Assembly (NCBI GenBank): GCA_963810195.1
Contig: CAWEMO010000002.1
Location: 496,001 to 560,000 of the forward strand
Length of the DNA stretch: 64,000 nucleotides
Direction: 5' to 3'
Origin: Chersky-840 sp963810195
GTDB taxonomy: Bacteria; Actinomycetota; Acidimicrobiia; Acidimicrobiales; UBA8190
Position numbers and translations under genes: made by a program. Of this stretch, positions 1 to 7,851 are shown one piece after another (positions within the stretch are counted from its first letter, which is position 1; every line of letters starts with the position of its first letter). The notes beneath the pieces were generated by a model. It had not been told where the DNA came from, searched no databases, and saw nothing but the letters and a program-made list of their open reading frames with translations.

Positions 1-93
1 GCCGTCACCGAGCCCTGAGCGCGACGGGCGCCTGCGGGTCCTGACCCGGGTCGAGAACGGCGGGGCCGCAGCGGCACCGGTGCCACGGGCGCG

Positions 94-891
94 TCAAGTG
101 CGCGTCGCCCGCCAGCAGCTCGTCACGTAGGGCACGACGATGCGGCCCCTCCCCGCCACCGCCGGGTGGCTGGCGATGAAGTCGCCCACCCGGGCCAGCA
201 CGGCCGAGCGCTCCTCGTCCGGCAGGACCTGCACATGGCTGCGGGTGGCGACCAGGTCCACGATGTCGGTGGGCGCCAGCTCCTGGGACCACCGGAAGTC
301 GCGGGCCGCGACGGCGGTGAACGGCGCCCGGGGCGGGAGCGTCACGTTGGCGGCATGGCGGTGGGCGTCCTCCCCGCCGAACACCGACCCCAGCTCCGCC
401 ATCCACGCGACCCGCTCGTCGCGCAGGTTCCACAGGAGCCCGAAGGTCCCGCCGGGCCGCAGCACCCGGGCCACCTCGGCGGTGGCGGCGGCGAGCTCCA
501 CCCAGTGCCACATCTGGGCGCCCACGACCACGTCGACGGACCCGTCCTCGACGGGGAGGCCCTCGGCGCTCCCGGCCCGCACGTCGGCGCGGGGAACCCG
601 TTCCTCGAGCACGGCCCGCATGTGGGGGTCGGGCTCCACCGCCACGACGTCGAGGCCCCGGGCCACGAGGTCCCTCGTGAGCGCCCCCGTCCCGGCCCCG
701 AGGTCCAGCACCTTCCGGCGCGGCATGGCGTCGGCGTGGCGCGGCGCGCCGGCGCCCCCGAGTCCTGATGCCGGTCCCGACGCCTCGAGCAACCATGACA
801 CGCCGTCGGGCGGGTACCCGGGGCGGACGCGGTCATAGGTCGTGGCCACGGGCCCGAAGGACCGGGCGCGCCGGGCGGTGAGCTCGTCCAT
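94..891 (-). CDS. class I SAM-dependent methyltransferase
   Basis: 265-residue cytoplasmic methyltransferase of the Methyltransf_11 / UbiE-like type. The SAM-binding glycine motif VLDLGAGTGALTRDL lies at about residues 61-75, followed by the acidic VAVEPD strand end and an LRPGGTFGLLWN strand typical of the fold. The N-terminus (ARSFGPVATTYDRVRPGYP) is the usual start of this family, so I chose the ATG at 891; the frame stays open upstream without conserved sequence. The substrate is unknown. It is divergent from the ilvB leader and shares its upstream region. Confidence 0.8.
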   Translation of the reverse strand: MDELTARRARSFGPVATTYDRVRPGYPPDGVSWLLEASGPASGLGGAGAPRHADAMPRRKVLDLGAGTGALTRDLVARGLDVVAVEPDPHMRAVLEERVPRADVRAGSAEGLPVEDGSVDVVVGAQMWHWVELAAATAEVARVLRPGGTFGLLWNLRDERVAWMAELGSVFGGEDAHRHAANVTLPPRAPFTAVAARDFRWSQELAPTDIVDLVATRSHVQVLPDEERSAVLARVGDFIASHPAVAGRGRIVVPYVTSCWRATRT

Positions 892-949
892 GGTGCACAA
901 CCCTAGGGGGGTGCGCCGCAGGTGCCCATTCCGGAATCCGGGGGAGGGG

Positions 950-978
950 TTGCCGCGCCCCTCCGCGCGTGCGAGACT
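950..978 (+). promoter_or_regulatory. predicted promoter of the ilvB leader
   Basis: TTGCCG (950-955) and GAGACT (973-978) are separated by exactly 17 bp. The leader-peptide ATG begins 9 nt after the -10 box, so the transcript would be nearly or fully leaderless. The promoter upstream of leuB has the same -10 hexamer and the same 9-nt distance. Inference from consensus only. Confidence 0.5.
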
Positions 979-987
979 GTACGGACC

Positions 988-1038
988 ATGAACGGAGCAC
1001 TGCTGACGACCGACCGCCTTCTCGTAGTTCTCCGGTAG
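988..1038 (+). CDS. ilvB leader peptide (attenuator peptide)
   Basis: A 16-residue reading frame, MNGALLTTDRLLVVLR, ends in TAG. It carries four Leu and two Val, with LLVVL just before the stop. Leu and Val are end products of the operon that follows, so ribosome stalling on these codons would report charged tRNA supply. A hairpin and an intrinsic terminator follow at once. Leader-peptide attenuation of ilvB operons is known in actinobacteria; the function here is inferred from this architecture. Confidence 0.8.
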   Translation: MNGALLTTDRLLVVLR

Positions 1039-1069
1039 CGCACGTCGCCGCGACAGCGGTTCCGTGCGC
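1038..1069 (+). promoter_or_regulatory. leader hairpin of the ilvB attenuator
   Basis: GCGCACG (1038-1044) is perfectly complementary to CGTGCGC (1063-1069), with a nested CCGC/GCGG pair inside. It starts on the last base of the leader stop codon, so a ribosome stalled on the Leu/Val codons would cover its 5' arm. GTCGC (1044-1048) can instead pair with GCGAC (1073-1077), overlapping the terminator's 5' arm: a possible antiterminator. Confidence 0.6.
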
Positions 1070-1074
1070 CTTGC

Positions 1075-1104
1075 GACCTCCCCGACGGGAGGTCGTTTCA
1101 TTTT
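1075..1104 (+). terminator. intrinsic terminator of the ilvB attenuator
   Basis: GACCTCCC and GGGAGGTC form a perfect 8-bp stem with a CGAC loop (1075-1094), followed by GTTTCATTTT. It lies 190 nt before the ilvB start, inside the leader. The sequence TTTCATTTTCCGGG (1096-1109) recurs exactly after the leuB terminator. Confidence 0.8.
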
Positions 1105-1291
1105 CCGGGCACGGACCCGCCGACGCTCCGACGAGCCGAGCCCGCCGAACCCGACCGACCACCGACGCAGGCACTTTCACCGACCAGCCACCGAACCACG
1201 AGGCCCCCACCCCCATGAGACCCCCCACGAAGCACCCCACCAGCCACGCCAGACCCCCCACGACCCACCGGACAGACAGGACGGGAACACC

Positions 1292-3094
1292 ATGCGACTG
1301 ACAGGGGCCCAGGCCCTCATCAAGAGCCTCGAGATGCAGCACGTGGAGGTCATCTTCGGCCTTCCCGGGGGCGCCATCCTGCCCGTGTACGACCCCATCC
1401 TCGACTCGTCGATCCGCCACGTGCTGGTGCGCCACGAGCAGGGGGCGGGGCACATGGCCGAGGGGTACGCGCACGTGACGGGCCGGCCCGGCGTGGCCAT
1501 GGTCACGAGCGGGCCCGGCGCCACCAACATCGTGACCCCGCTCGCCGACGCCATGATGGACTCGATCCCCATGGTCGTGATCACGGGGCAGGTCCCCACC
1601 ACGGCCATCGGCACCGACGCCTTCCAGGAGTGCCCCATCACCGGCGTCACCATGGACGTGACCAAGCACAACTGGCTCGTCACCGACGCCCAGGATCTGC
1701 CGATGGTGATCGCCGAGGCCTTCCACGTCGCTACCACCGGCCGCCCCGGCCCGGTGCTCGTCGACGTCCCCAAGGACGTCTCCAACGCCCTGATGGACTG
1801 GTACTGGCCCGCCGGGATCGACGAGCTCGACCTCCCCGGCTACAAGCCGCAGACCGAGGGGGACCCCGCGCTCGTCCGCCAGGCCGCCGAGCTGGTCCTG
1901 GGCGCGGCACGCCCGGTCATCTACGCCGGGGGCGGGATCTTGAAGGCGCGGGCCGCCGCCGCGCTGCGCGAGCTGGCGGAGCGCACCGGCATCCCCGTCG
2001 TCACCACGCTCATGGCCCGGGGCGCGTTCCCCGACCGCCACCCGCTGTGCCTCGGTATGCCGGGCATGCACGGGAACTACACCGCGGTGACCGCCATGCA
2101 GCACGCCGATCTGCTCGTGGCGCTCGGCAGCCGCTTCGACGACCGGGTGACGGGCAAGATCAGCGCCTTCGCCCCCGACGCAAAGGTGATCCACGTCGAC
2201 ATCGACCCCGCCGAGCTCGGCAAGGTGCGGCGGCCCGACGTCGCCGTCGCCGGGGACTGTCGCGTCGTGATCGAGGAGCTGCTGCGGGCTCTCGAGTCCC
2301 TGGGACTGGGCCCTGTCCCGGGTGCGTCGGTGAGTGGTGACCAGTCGGTGGGTGCAGGCGCGGTGGCGCCGGGATCCATGGCGTCTGGGCGTCCCGACCT
2401 CGCCCCCTGGATGGCGCAGCTGCGCGCCTGGCAGCGGGAATTCCCGCTCACCTACGACCAGGAGGAGGGCGGCGCGCTCAAGCCGCAGTTCGTGGTGGAG
2501 ACCCTGCGCGACTCCACGCCGCACGACACCATCGTCGTGGCCGGCGTGGGCCAGCACCAGATGTGGGCGTCGCAGTACTGGCGCTTCGACAACCCTTACA
2601 CGTGGGTCAACTCCGGGGGCGCGGGCACCATGGGCTTCGCCGTCCCCGCTGCCATCGGGGCCAAGGTGGGCCGGCCCGACAAGATGGTGTGGGCCATCGA
2701 CGGCGACGGCTGCTTCCAGATGACCGCACAGGAGCTCGTCACCGCGTCGGCCGAGCGCATCCCCATCAAGGTGGCCATCCTCAACAACGCCTATCTGGGC
2801 ATGGTGCGCCAGTGGCAGGAGCTGTTCTACGAAGAGCGGTACTCCGAGGTGTACCTGTCGCCCGACCTCCCGGACTACGTGAAGTGGGCCGAGGCCATGG
2901 GATGCGTGGGGCTCAAGGTGGAGTCCGCCGAGGAGGTGGCACCCGCCATCGAGAAGGCGAACGGGATCGACGACCGTCCCGTGGTCATCGACTTCCGCAC
3001 CGACGCCTTCGAGAAGGTCTATCCCATGGTTCCCGCCGGTGCCTCCAATTCCGACATCATCGTGGGACCTTCGGGCGGGGAGGGGGGCCGGTGA
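1292..3094 (+). CDS. ilvB: acetolactate synthase, large (catalytic) subunit
   Basis: 600-residue thiamine-diphosphate enzyme that makes acetolactate or acetohydroxybutyrate, the first shared step of Val, Leu and Ile synthesis. Seen: N-terminal FGLPGGAILPVYD, the catalytic Glu of RHEQGAGHMAEGYA (about residue 49), and the C-terminal TPP/Mg motif GDGCFQMT...NN with YLGMVRQWQ. Length is normal for the family. The ATG at 1292 follows GGGAACACC and starts where the family starts; the frame is open upstream without conserved residues. It overlaps ilvN by 4 bp (GTGA) and is controlled by the attenuator at 988-1104. Confidence 0.96.
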   Translation: MRLTGAQALIKSLEMQHVEVIFGLPGGAILPVYDPILDSSIRHVLVRHEQGAGHMAEGYAHVTGRPGVAMVTSGPGATNIVTPLADAMMDSIPMVVITGQVPTTAIGTDAFQECPITGVTMDVTKHNWLVTDAQDLPMVIAEAFHVATTGRPGPVLVDVPKDVSNALMDWYWPAGIDELDLPGYKPQTEGDPALVRQAAELVLGAARPVIYAGGGILKARAAAALRELAERTGIPVVTTLMARGAFPDRHPLCLGMPGMHGNYTAVTAMQHADLLVALGSRFDDRVTGKISAFAPDAKVIHVDIDPAELGKVRRPDVAVAGDCRVVIEELLRALESLGLGPVPGASVSGDQSVGAGAVAPGSMASGRPDLAPWMAQLRAWQREFPLTYDQEEGGALKPQFVVETLRDSTPHDTIVVAGVGQHQMWASQYWRFDNPYTWVNSGGAGTMGFAVPAAIGAKVGRPDKMVWAIDGDGCFQMTAQELVTASAERIPIKVAILNNAYLGMVRQWQELFYEERYSEVYLSPDLPDYVKWAEAMGCVGLKVESAEEVAPAIEKANGIDDRPVVIDFRTDAFEKVYPMVPAGASNSDIIVGPSGGEGGR

Positions 3095-3714
3095 GCGCCG
3101 CCGCGGCCGCCCCGGCCGTCGGGAACCAGCCGGCGGTGCTCGACCACCAGTCCGGCACCCCGCCGCGCCACCACATCGTCACCGCCACCGTCGAGAACAA
3201 GGCGGGCGTGCTCGCCCGCGTGGCCAGTCTGTTCAGCCGGCGGGGGTTCAACATCTTCTCGCTGGCGGTGGCGCCCACCGACGACGAGCGCTTCAGCCGC
3301 ATCACGATCGTGGTGGACGTGGAGTCAGCGCCGCTCGAGCAGATCGTGAAACAGCTCGACAAGCTGATCAACGTGGTGCGCATCACCGAGCTCGCCCCCG
3401 ACGAGGCGGTCGAGCGCGAGATGCTCCTCGTCACGGTCCAGGTCGCCCCGGCGGTGCGCGACCAGGTGCTCGCGCACGTTGAGGCCTTCGCGGCCACCGT
3501 GGTCGACGAGGGCGCCGGGCTGATGACCGTGATGCTGGCCGGCACCCCGGGCAGCGTCGACGAATTCGAGAACCTCGTCCGGCCCTTCGGCATCACCGAG
3601 CTCCAGCGGACGGGCCGGGTGGCCCTGCCTAAGCTGGGGCCCGGCACCGCCCCGGGGCGGGACGCCGCCCCGCTGCACAGCGTCACCGGGGATCTCCAGG
3701 GAGAGGCAGGCTGA
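3091..3714 (+). CDS. ilvN: acetolactate synthase, small regulatory subunit
   Basis: 207-residue regulatory partner of IlvB, responsible for valine feedback inhibition in this family. The N-terminal ACT domain begins at HHIVTATVENKAGVLARVASLFSRRG, about residue 27, with the usual GFNIFSLAVAPTDD strand; a second alpha/beta C-terminal domain follows. It is longer than many homologues (about 160-180 residues) because of a 25-residue Ala/Pro-rich N-terminal extension and a Gly/Pro tail. The GTG start overlaps the ilvB stop, which implies translational coupling. Confidence 0.94.
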   Translation: MSAAAAAPAVGNQPAVLDHQSGTPPRHHIVTATVENKAGVLARVASLFSRRGFNIFSLAVAPTDDERFSRITIVVDVESAPLEQIVKQLDKLINVVRITELAPDEAVEREMLLVTVQVAPAVRDQVLAHVEAFAATVVDEGAGLMTVMLAGTPGSVDEFENLVRPFGITELQRTGRVALPKLGPGTAPGRDAAPLHSVTGDLQGEAG

Positions 3715-3715
3715 G

Positions 3716-4741
3716 ATGGCCAAGCTGTACTACGAGTCCGACGCCGACGCGAGCCTGATCCAGGGCCGCAAGGTGGCCGTCATCGGCTACGGGTCCCAGG
3801 GCCACGCCCATGCCCTCAACCTGGCCGAGTCGGGCGTGGACGTGCGCGTGGGGCTGCGCGAGGGGTCGACGTCCAAGGCCAAGGCCGAGGAGGCTGGCCT
3901 GCGGGTGCTGTCGGTGGCCGAGGCGGCCGCCGAGGCCGACCTGATCATGATGCTCCTGCCCGACACCGAGCAGGCTTCGGTGTACGAGTCCGACATCGCG
4001 CCCACGCTGGGCGAGGGCGACGCCTTGTTCTTCGCCCACGGGTTCAACATCCGCTTCGGGCAGATCGTCCCGCCCGCGGGGGTCGACGTCGCCATGGTGG
4101 CGCCCAAGGGGCCCGGGCACCTCGTGCGCCGCACCTACACCGAGGGCGGGGGGGTGCCCTCGCTCGTGGCCGTGGCCCAGGACGCCTCGGGCAAGGCGCA
4201 CGACCTGGCGCTGTCGTACGCGTACGCGCTGGGCGCCACCCGGGCCGGCGTGCTCGACACCACCTTCGAGGAGGAGACCGAGACCGACCTCTTCGGTGAG
4301 CAGGTGGTCCTGTGCGGTGGGCTGACGGCCCTGGTGCAGGCGGGCTACGAGACTCTCGTGGGGGCCGGGTACCAGCCCGAGTCGGCGTACTTCGAGTGCC
4401 TCCACGAGCTCAAGCTGATCGTCGACCTCATGTACGAGGGCGGCATCGCCGGGATGCGCTACTCCATCTCCGACACCGCGGAGTACGGCGACGTGACCCG
4501 CGGGCCCCGCGTCATCGACGCGCACGTCCGGGAGACGATGGCCCGGATTCTCGAGGACATCCGGTCGGGCGCCTTCGCCGAGGAATGGATCGCCGAGAAC
4601 CGCGCCGGGCGCAAGCACTTCGAGGAGCTGCGCGCCGCCGGCGCCGCCCACCCCATCGAGAAGGTGGGGGCCGAGCTGCGCGCCATGATGCCGTTCATCA
4701 GCGCCGGCAAGAAGCGCGTCCAGGACGTGTCGGGCGGCTGA
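3716..4741 (+). CDS. ilvC: ketol-acid reductoisomerase (class I)
   Basis: 341-residue enzyme for the NADPH-dependent isomerisation and reduction of acetolactate. Seen: dinucleotide motif GYGSQG at residues 24-29, FAHGFNIRFGQIVPP with the catalytic His, the metal ligands in DLFGEQVVLCGG and ECLHELKLIVDLMYEGG, and the substrate Ser in MRYSISDTAEYG. Length fits the short class I form. It begins one base after the ilvN stop and completes the ilvBNC operon. Confidence 0.96.
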   Translation: MAKLYYESDADASLIQGRKVAVIGYGSQGHAHALNLAESGVDVRVGLREGSTSKAKAEEAGLRVLSVAEAAAEADLIMMLLPDTEQASVYESDIAPTLGEGDALFFAHGFNIRFGQIVPPAGVDVAMVAPKGPGHLVRRTYTEGGGVPSLVAVAQDASGKAHDLALSYAYALGATRAGVLDTTFEEETETDLFGEQVVLCGGLTALVQAGYETLVGAGYQPESAYFECLHELKLIVDLMYEGGIAGMRYSISDTAEYGDVTRGPRVIDAHVRETMARILEDIRSGAFAEEWIAENRAGRKHFEELRAAGAAHPIEKVGAELRAMMPFISAGKKRVQDVSGG

Positions 4742-4742
4742 G

Positions 4743-4827
4743 CCGCAGATCCTGTCGTGCCCCAGGTCCTGTCGTGCCGCAGGTCCTGTCATGCCGCAGT
4801 TCCTGTCATGCCGCAGTTCCTGTCATA
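4743..4827 (+). repeat. five tandem 17-bp repeats between ilvC and tldD
   Basis: Five contiguous 17-bp units with consensus CCGCAG(T/G)TCCTGTC(A/G)TG start at 4743, 4760, 4777, 4794 and 4811. Copies three to five are the most alike. They fill nearly all of the ilvC-tldD gap. No hairpin with a U-tract is visible; the function is unknown. Confidence 0.85.
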
Positions 4828-4837
4828 GAGTCCGGGC

Positions 4838-6349
4838 GTGACGTCCCGGGACAGCGACGGCTTGGCGGGGTTGCCGCTGCTGGAGGTTCGTAGCGCGGCC
4901 CTGGAGCGGGCCGAGGCGCTCGGCTGCAGCCACGCCGAGGTGCGCGTGGAACGGATCCGGTCGCAATTCGTGGCGCTGCGCGACGGCCGGGTGGAGACCA
5001 CGGTGGACGACACCGAGATCGGGGTCGGGCTGCACGTGGTGCGCGACGGTTCCATAGGGTTCGCGGCCACGGTCGAGCTCAACGCCGACGCCGCCGCCCG
5101 GCTCGCCGAGGACGCGGCGGGCCTGGCTGCGCAGTCATCGGCCGCCCTCGGGACGCGCGTCGAGATGGCGGAGGAGCCCTCCCACGGCGAGGTGCAGTGG
5201 TCGTCGCCCTACGAGGTGGACCCCACCACGGTGCCCCTGGCCGACAAGGTGGCGCTCCTCGAGGACTGGAGCGGGAGGCTCATGGCATCCGACGGCGTCG
5301 ACCACGTCGCCGCCCGGGTGCTCGCCGTCGTGGAGGACAAGCACTACGCGGATCTGTCGGGCACGGTGACCACGCAACGACGCGTCCGCATCTATCCCGT
5401 CGTCGAAGCCGTCGCCGTGGACGCCCAGTCGGGGTCCTTCGAGTCGATGCGGACCCTCGCCCCGCCGGTCGGGCGCGGCTGGGAGTACGCCTCGGGCCGC
5501 GGGTGGGACTTCGACGCCGAGCTGGAGAGCCTCCCCTCCCTGCTGGCCGAGAAGGTGGCGTCCCCGTCCGTCGAGGCCGGGACCTACGACCTCGTGATCG
5601 ACCCGTCGAACCTGTGGCTCACCATCCACGAGTCGGTGGGCCACGCCACCGAGCTCGACCGCGCCCTGGGGTACGAGGCGGCGTACGCCGGCACGTCGTT
5701 CGCCACCTTCGACAAGCTCGGCACCCTCCGCTACGGGTCCCCGGTCATGCACGTCGTCGGGGACCGCACGACGCCGCACGGGCTGGCCTCGGTGGGATAC
5801 GACGACGAGGGGGTGGCGGCCCAGAGCTTCGACATCGTGCGCGAGGGGGTGCTGGTCGGCTACCAGCTCGACAGGCGCATGGCGGCGGAGAACGGCTTCG
5901 ACCGGTCCAACGGATGTGCGTTCGCGGACTCGCCGCTGCACGTGGCCATCCAGCGCATGGCCAACGTCTCGCTGCAGCCCGCCCCCGGTCCCGGGCCCAG
6001 CACCGAGGAGCTGCTGTCGGGGGTGGAACGCGGCATCTACGTCGTGGGCGACAAGAGCTGGTCGATCGACATGCAGCGCTACAACTTCCAGTTCACGGGG
6101 CAGCGCTTCTACAAGGTGGAGCACGGTCGGCTGGCGGGGCAGTGCAAGGACGTCGCGTACCAGGCCCAGACCACCGAATTCTGGGGGTCGCTCGAGGCGG
6201 TGGGCGGGCACGACACCTACGTGCTCGGCGGCGCCTTCAACTGCGGCAAGGGCCAGCCCGGCCAGGTGGCCCCCGTGAGCCATGGGTGCCCGAGCGCGTT
6301 GTTCCGGGGGATCCGGGTCCTCAACACGCGCGCCGAGGCGTCGCGGTGA
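4838..6349 (+). CDS. tldD: TldD-type metallopeptidase subunit
   Basis: 503-residue homologue of TldD, the metal-bearing half of the TldD/TldE peptidase that trims modified peptides in other bacteria. The zinc motif HESVGH (His264, Glu265, His269) is intact. The C-terminal glycine-rich region (NCGKGQPGQVAPVSHGCPSALFRGIRVL) is typical. The start is the GTG at 4838. It overlaps the PmbA-like gene by 4 bp, so the two subunits are probably made together. The natural substrate here is unknown. Confidence 0.9.
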   Translation: MTSRDSDGLAGLPLLEVRSAALERAEALGCSHAEVRVERIRSQFVALRDGRVETTVDDTEIGVGLHVVRDGSIGFAATVELNADAAARLAEDAAGLAAQSSAALGTRVEMAEEPSHGEVQWSSPYEVDPTTVPLADKVALLEDWSGRLMASDGVDHVAARVLAVVEDKHYADLSGTVTTQRRVRIYPVVEAVAVDAQSGSFESMRTLAPPVGRGWEYASGRGWDFDAELESLPSLLAEKVASPSVEAGTYDLVIDPSNLWLTIHESVGHATELDRALGYEAAYAGTSFATFDKLGTLRYGSPVMHVVGDRTTPHGLASVGYDDEGVAAQSFDIVREGVLVGYQLDRRMAAENGFDRSNGCAFADSPLHVAIQRMANVSLQPAPGPGPSTEELLSGVERGIYVVGDKSWSIDMQRYNFQFTGQRFYKVEHGRLAGQCKDVAYQAQTTEFWGSLEAVGGHDTYVLGGAFNCGKGQPGQVAPVSHGCPSALFRGIRVLNTRAEASR

Positions 6350-7803
6350 GCCCGGGCGACCGGCACCTGCCGCCTCCCCAGGAGGTCGTGGAGCGGGCCC
6401 TGGCGGCCAGTCGTGCCGAGGGGTGCGCGGTGATCGTCGAAGAGATCAGCCAGGCCGAGGTGCGCTTCGCCAACAACACCACCACCACCAACGGCGTGCG
6501 CCGCAACCGCCGGGTGGCGGTCGTGAGCTTCCGGGCCCTCGCCGGCCGCGGCGCGCGGGGCGGCGACGCGGGGTCGGGTGGCGCGGTCGGGGCGGGGCCC
6601 AGCGCCGTCGGCGTCGCCAGCGGCAGCGGCGATGTCGACGTGGAAGCGCTGGTGCGCGCCAGCGAGGCCGAAGCCGGCGGGGCGGGGCCGGCCGACGACA
6701 CCTTCCCGCTGGTCGAACCGGGCCCCGGCGCCGGCGACGCGGGGTTCGACGAGCCGCCGGTTCCCACCTCCCCCGCGGCCCTCGCCGACGTCATCACGGG
6801 ACTGGGTGACGCCTTCGGGCGGGCCCGGGCGGCCGGCAACCGGTTGGCGGGGTTCGCGACCCACGGGGTCGAGACCGTCTACCTGGGGACCGGCACCGGC
6901 CTGCGCCTCCGCCACGTCCAGCCGGCCGGCACCATGGAGCTCGTCGCCCGCAGCGCGGACGGCAGCCGTTCGGTGTGGGCGGGAGCGGGCACCTCGACCT
7001 TCGAGGACATCGACCTGCACGCCTTCGAGCAGCGCCTCGAGCGCCGCCTGGCGTGGGCGCAGCGCAGCGTGGAGCTCCCCGCCGGGCGCTACGAGGTGCT
7101 CCTGCCCCCCGACGCCTCCGCAGACCTCATGGTGGCCATGTCCGAGGCGATGTCGGGTCGGGACGCGGAGGAGGGCCGCAGTCCGTTCTCGTCCCCGGGG
7201 GGAGGCACCAAGATCGGGGAATCGCTGTGCGCGTTGCCCTTCGAGATGCGCGGCGACCCCGCCGATCCCGGGCTCGAGTCGGCACCCTTCCTGGTCACGG
7301 CGGCATCGGGGACCGACGTGTCGGTCTTCGACAACGGGCTGCCCGTCGGCCCCACGAGATGGCTCGAGGGGGGCCGGCTGCGGCGCCTGCGGTACCACCG
7401 TGCGGCCGCCGCCCACGCGGGCGTCGAGCCTTCACCGCCGGTGGGCAACCTGACGCTGACGCTTCCCGGCGCCACCGCTTCCCTCGACGACATGATCGCG
7501 GGCACCGAACGGGGGCTGCTGCTCACGTGCCTCTGGTACATCCGTGAGGTGGACCCGGTCACCCTCTTGCTGACCGGCCTCACCCGTGACGGCGTCTATC
7601 TCGTCGAGCACGGGGAGGTCGTGGGGGCAGTGAACAACTTCCGCTTCAACGAGAGCCCCCTCGACGTCCTGGCCCGCGCCCTCGAGGCGGGACGCAGCGA
7701 GCGTGCCCTGTCACGCGAGTGGGGCGAGTGGATGAACCGCACCGCCATGCCCGCCCTGCGGGTGGCGGACTTCAACATGAGCTCGGTGAGCCCGGCCACC
7801 TGA
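6346..7803 (+). CDS. pmbA: PmbA/TldE-type peptidase subunit
   Basis: 485-residue partner of TldD that lacks the HExxxH motif, as expected for TldE/PmbA. The N-terminal EVVERALAASRAEGCAVIVEE and the C-terminal LLTCLWYIREVDPVTLLLTGLTRDGVYLVEHGEVV are characteristic. A Gly/Ala-rich insertion at about residues 65-100 is unusual and probably a loop. The GTG start overlaps the tldD stop. The C-terminus (VADFNMSSVSPAT) ends 51 bp before the convergent serC stop. Confidence 0.88.
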   Translation: MSPGDRHLPPPQEVVERALAASRAEGCAVIVEEISQAEVRFANNTTTTNGVRRNRRVAVVSFRALAGRGARGGDAGSGGAVGAGPSAVGVASGSGDVDVEALVRASEAEAGGAGPADDTFPLVEPGPGAGDAGFDEPPVPTSPAALADVITGLGDAFGRARAAGNRLAGFATHGVETVYLGTGTGLRLRHVQPAGTMELVARSADGSRSVWAGAGTSTFEDIDLHAFEQRLERRLAWAQRSVELPAGRYEVLLPPDASADLMVAMSEAMSGRDAEEGRSPFSSPGGGTKIGESLCALPFEMRGDPADPGLESAPFLVTAASGTDVSVFDNGLPVGPTRWLEGGRLRRLRYHRAAAAHAGVEPSPPVGNLTLTLPGATASLDDMIAGTERGLLLTCLWYIREVDPVTLLLTGLTRDGVYLVEHGEVVGAVNNFRFNESPLDVLARALEAGRSERALSREWGEWMNRTAMPALRVADFNMSSVSPAT

Positions 7804-7813
7804 TGCCCTTGCG

Positions 7814-7836
7814 GGGGCACACGGCGTGTGTGTCCC
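7814..7836. terminator. hairpin between convergent pmbA and serC
   Basis: GGGGCACAC (7814-7822) pairs with GTGTGTCCC (7828-7836), with one G-U pair and a 5-nt loop. It lies in the 48-bp gap between convergent genes, so it could end both transcripts. There is no U-tract. Confidence 0.5.
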
Positions 7837-7851
7837 ATCAGCCCCCCGGGC

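Noticed and set aside
1..93. End of a plus-strand gene at the window start (AVTEP then TGA)
   Set aside because: Only five codons are available before the stop, which is too little to support a gene.
1038..1104. T-box riboswitch before ilvB
   Set aside because: No T-box sequence or specifier stem is visible, and the leader is too short. A leader peptide with Leu/Val codons explains the hairpins.
833..2557. Long minus-strand open frame opposite ilvB
   Set aside because: It is a GC-rich shadow of ilvB with no recognisable domain; similar shadows oppose almost every gene here.
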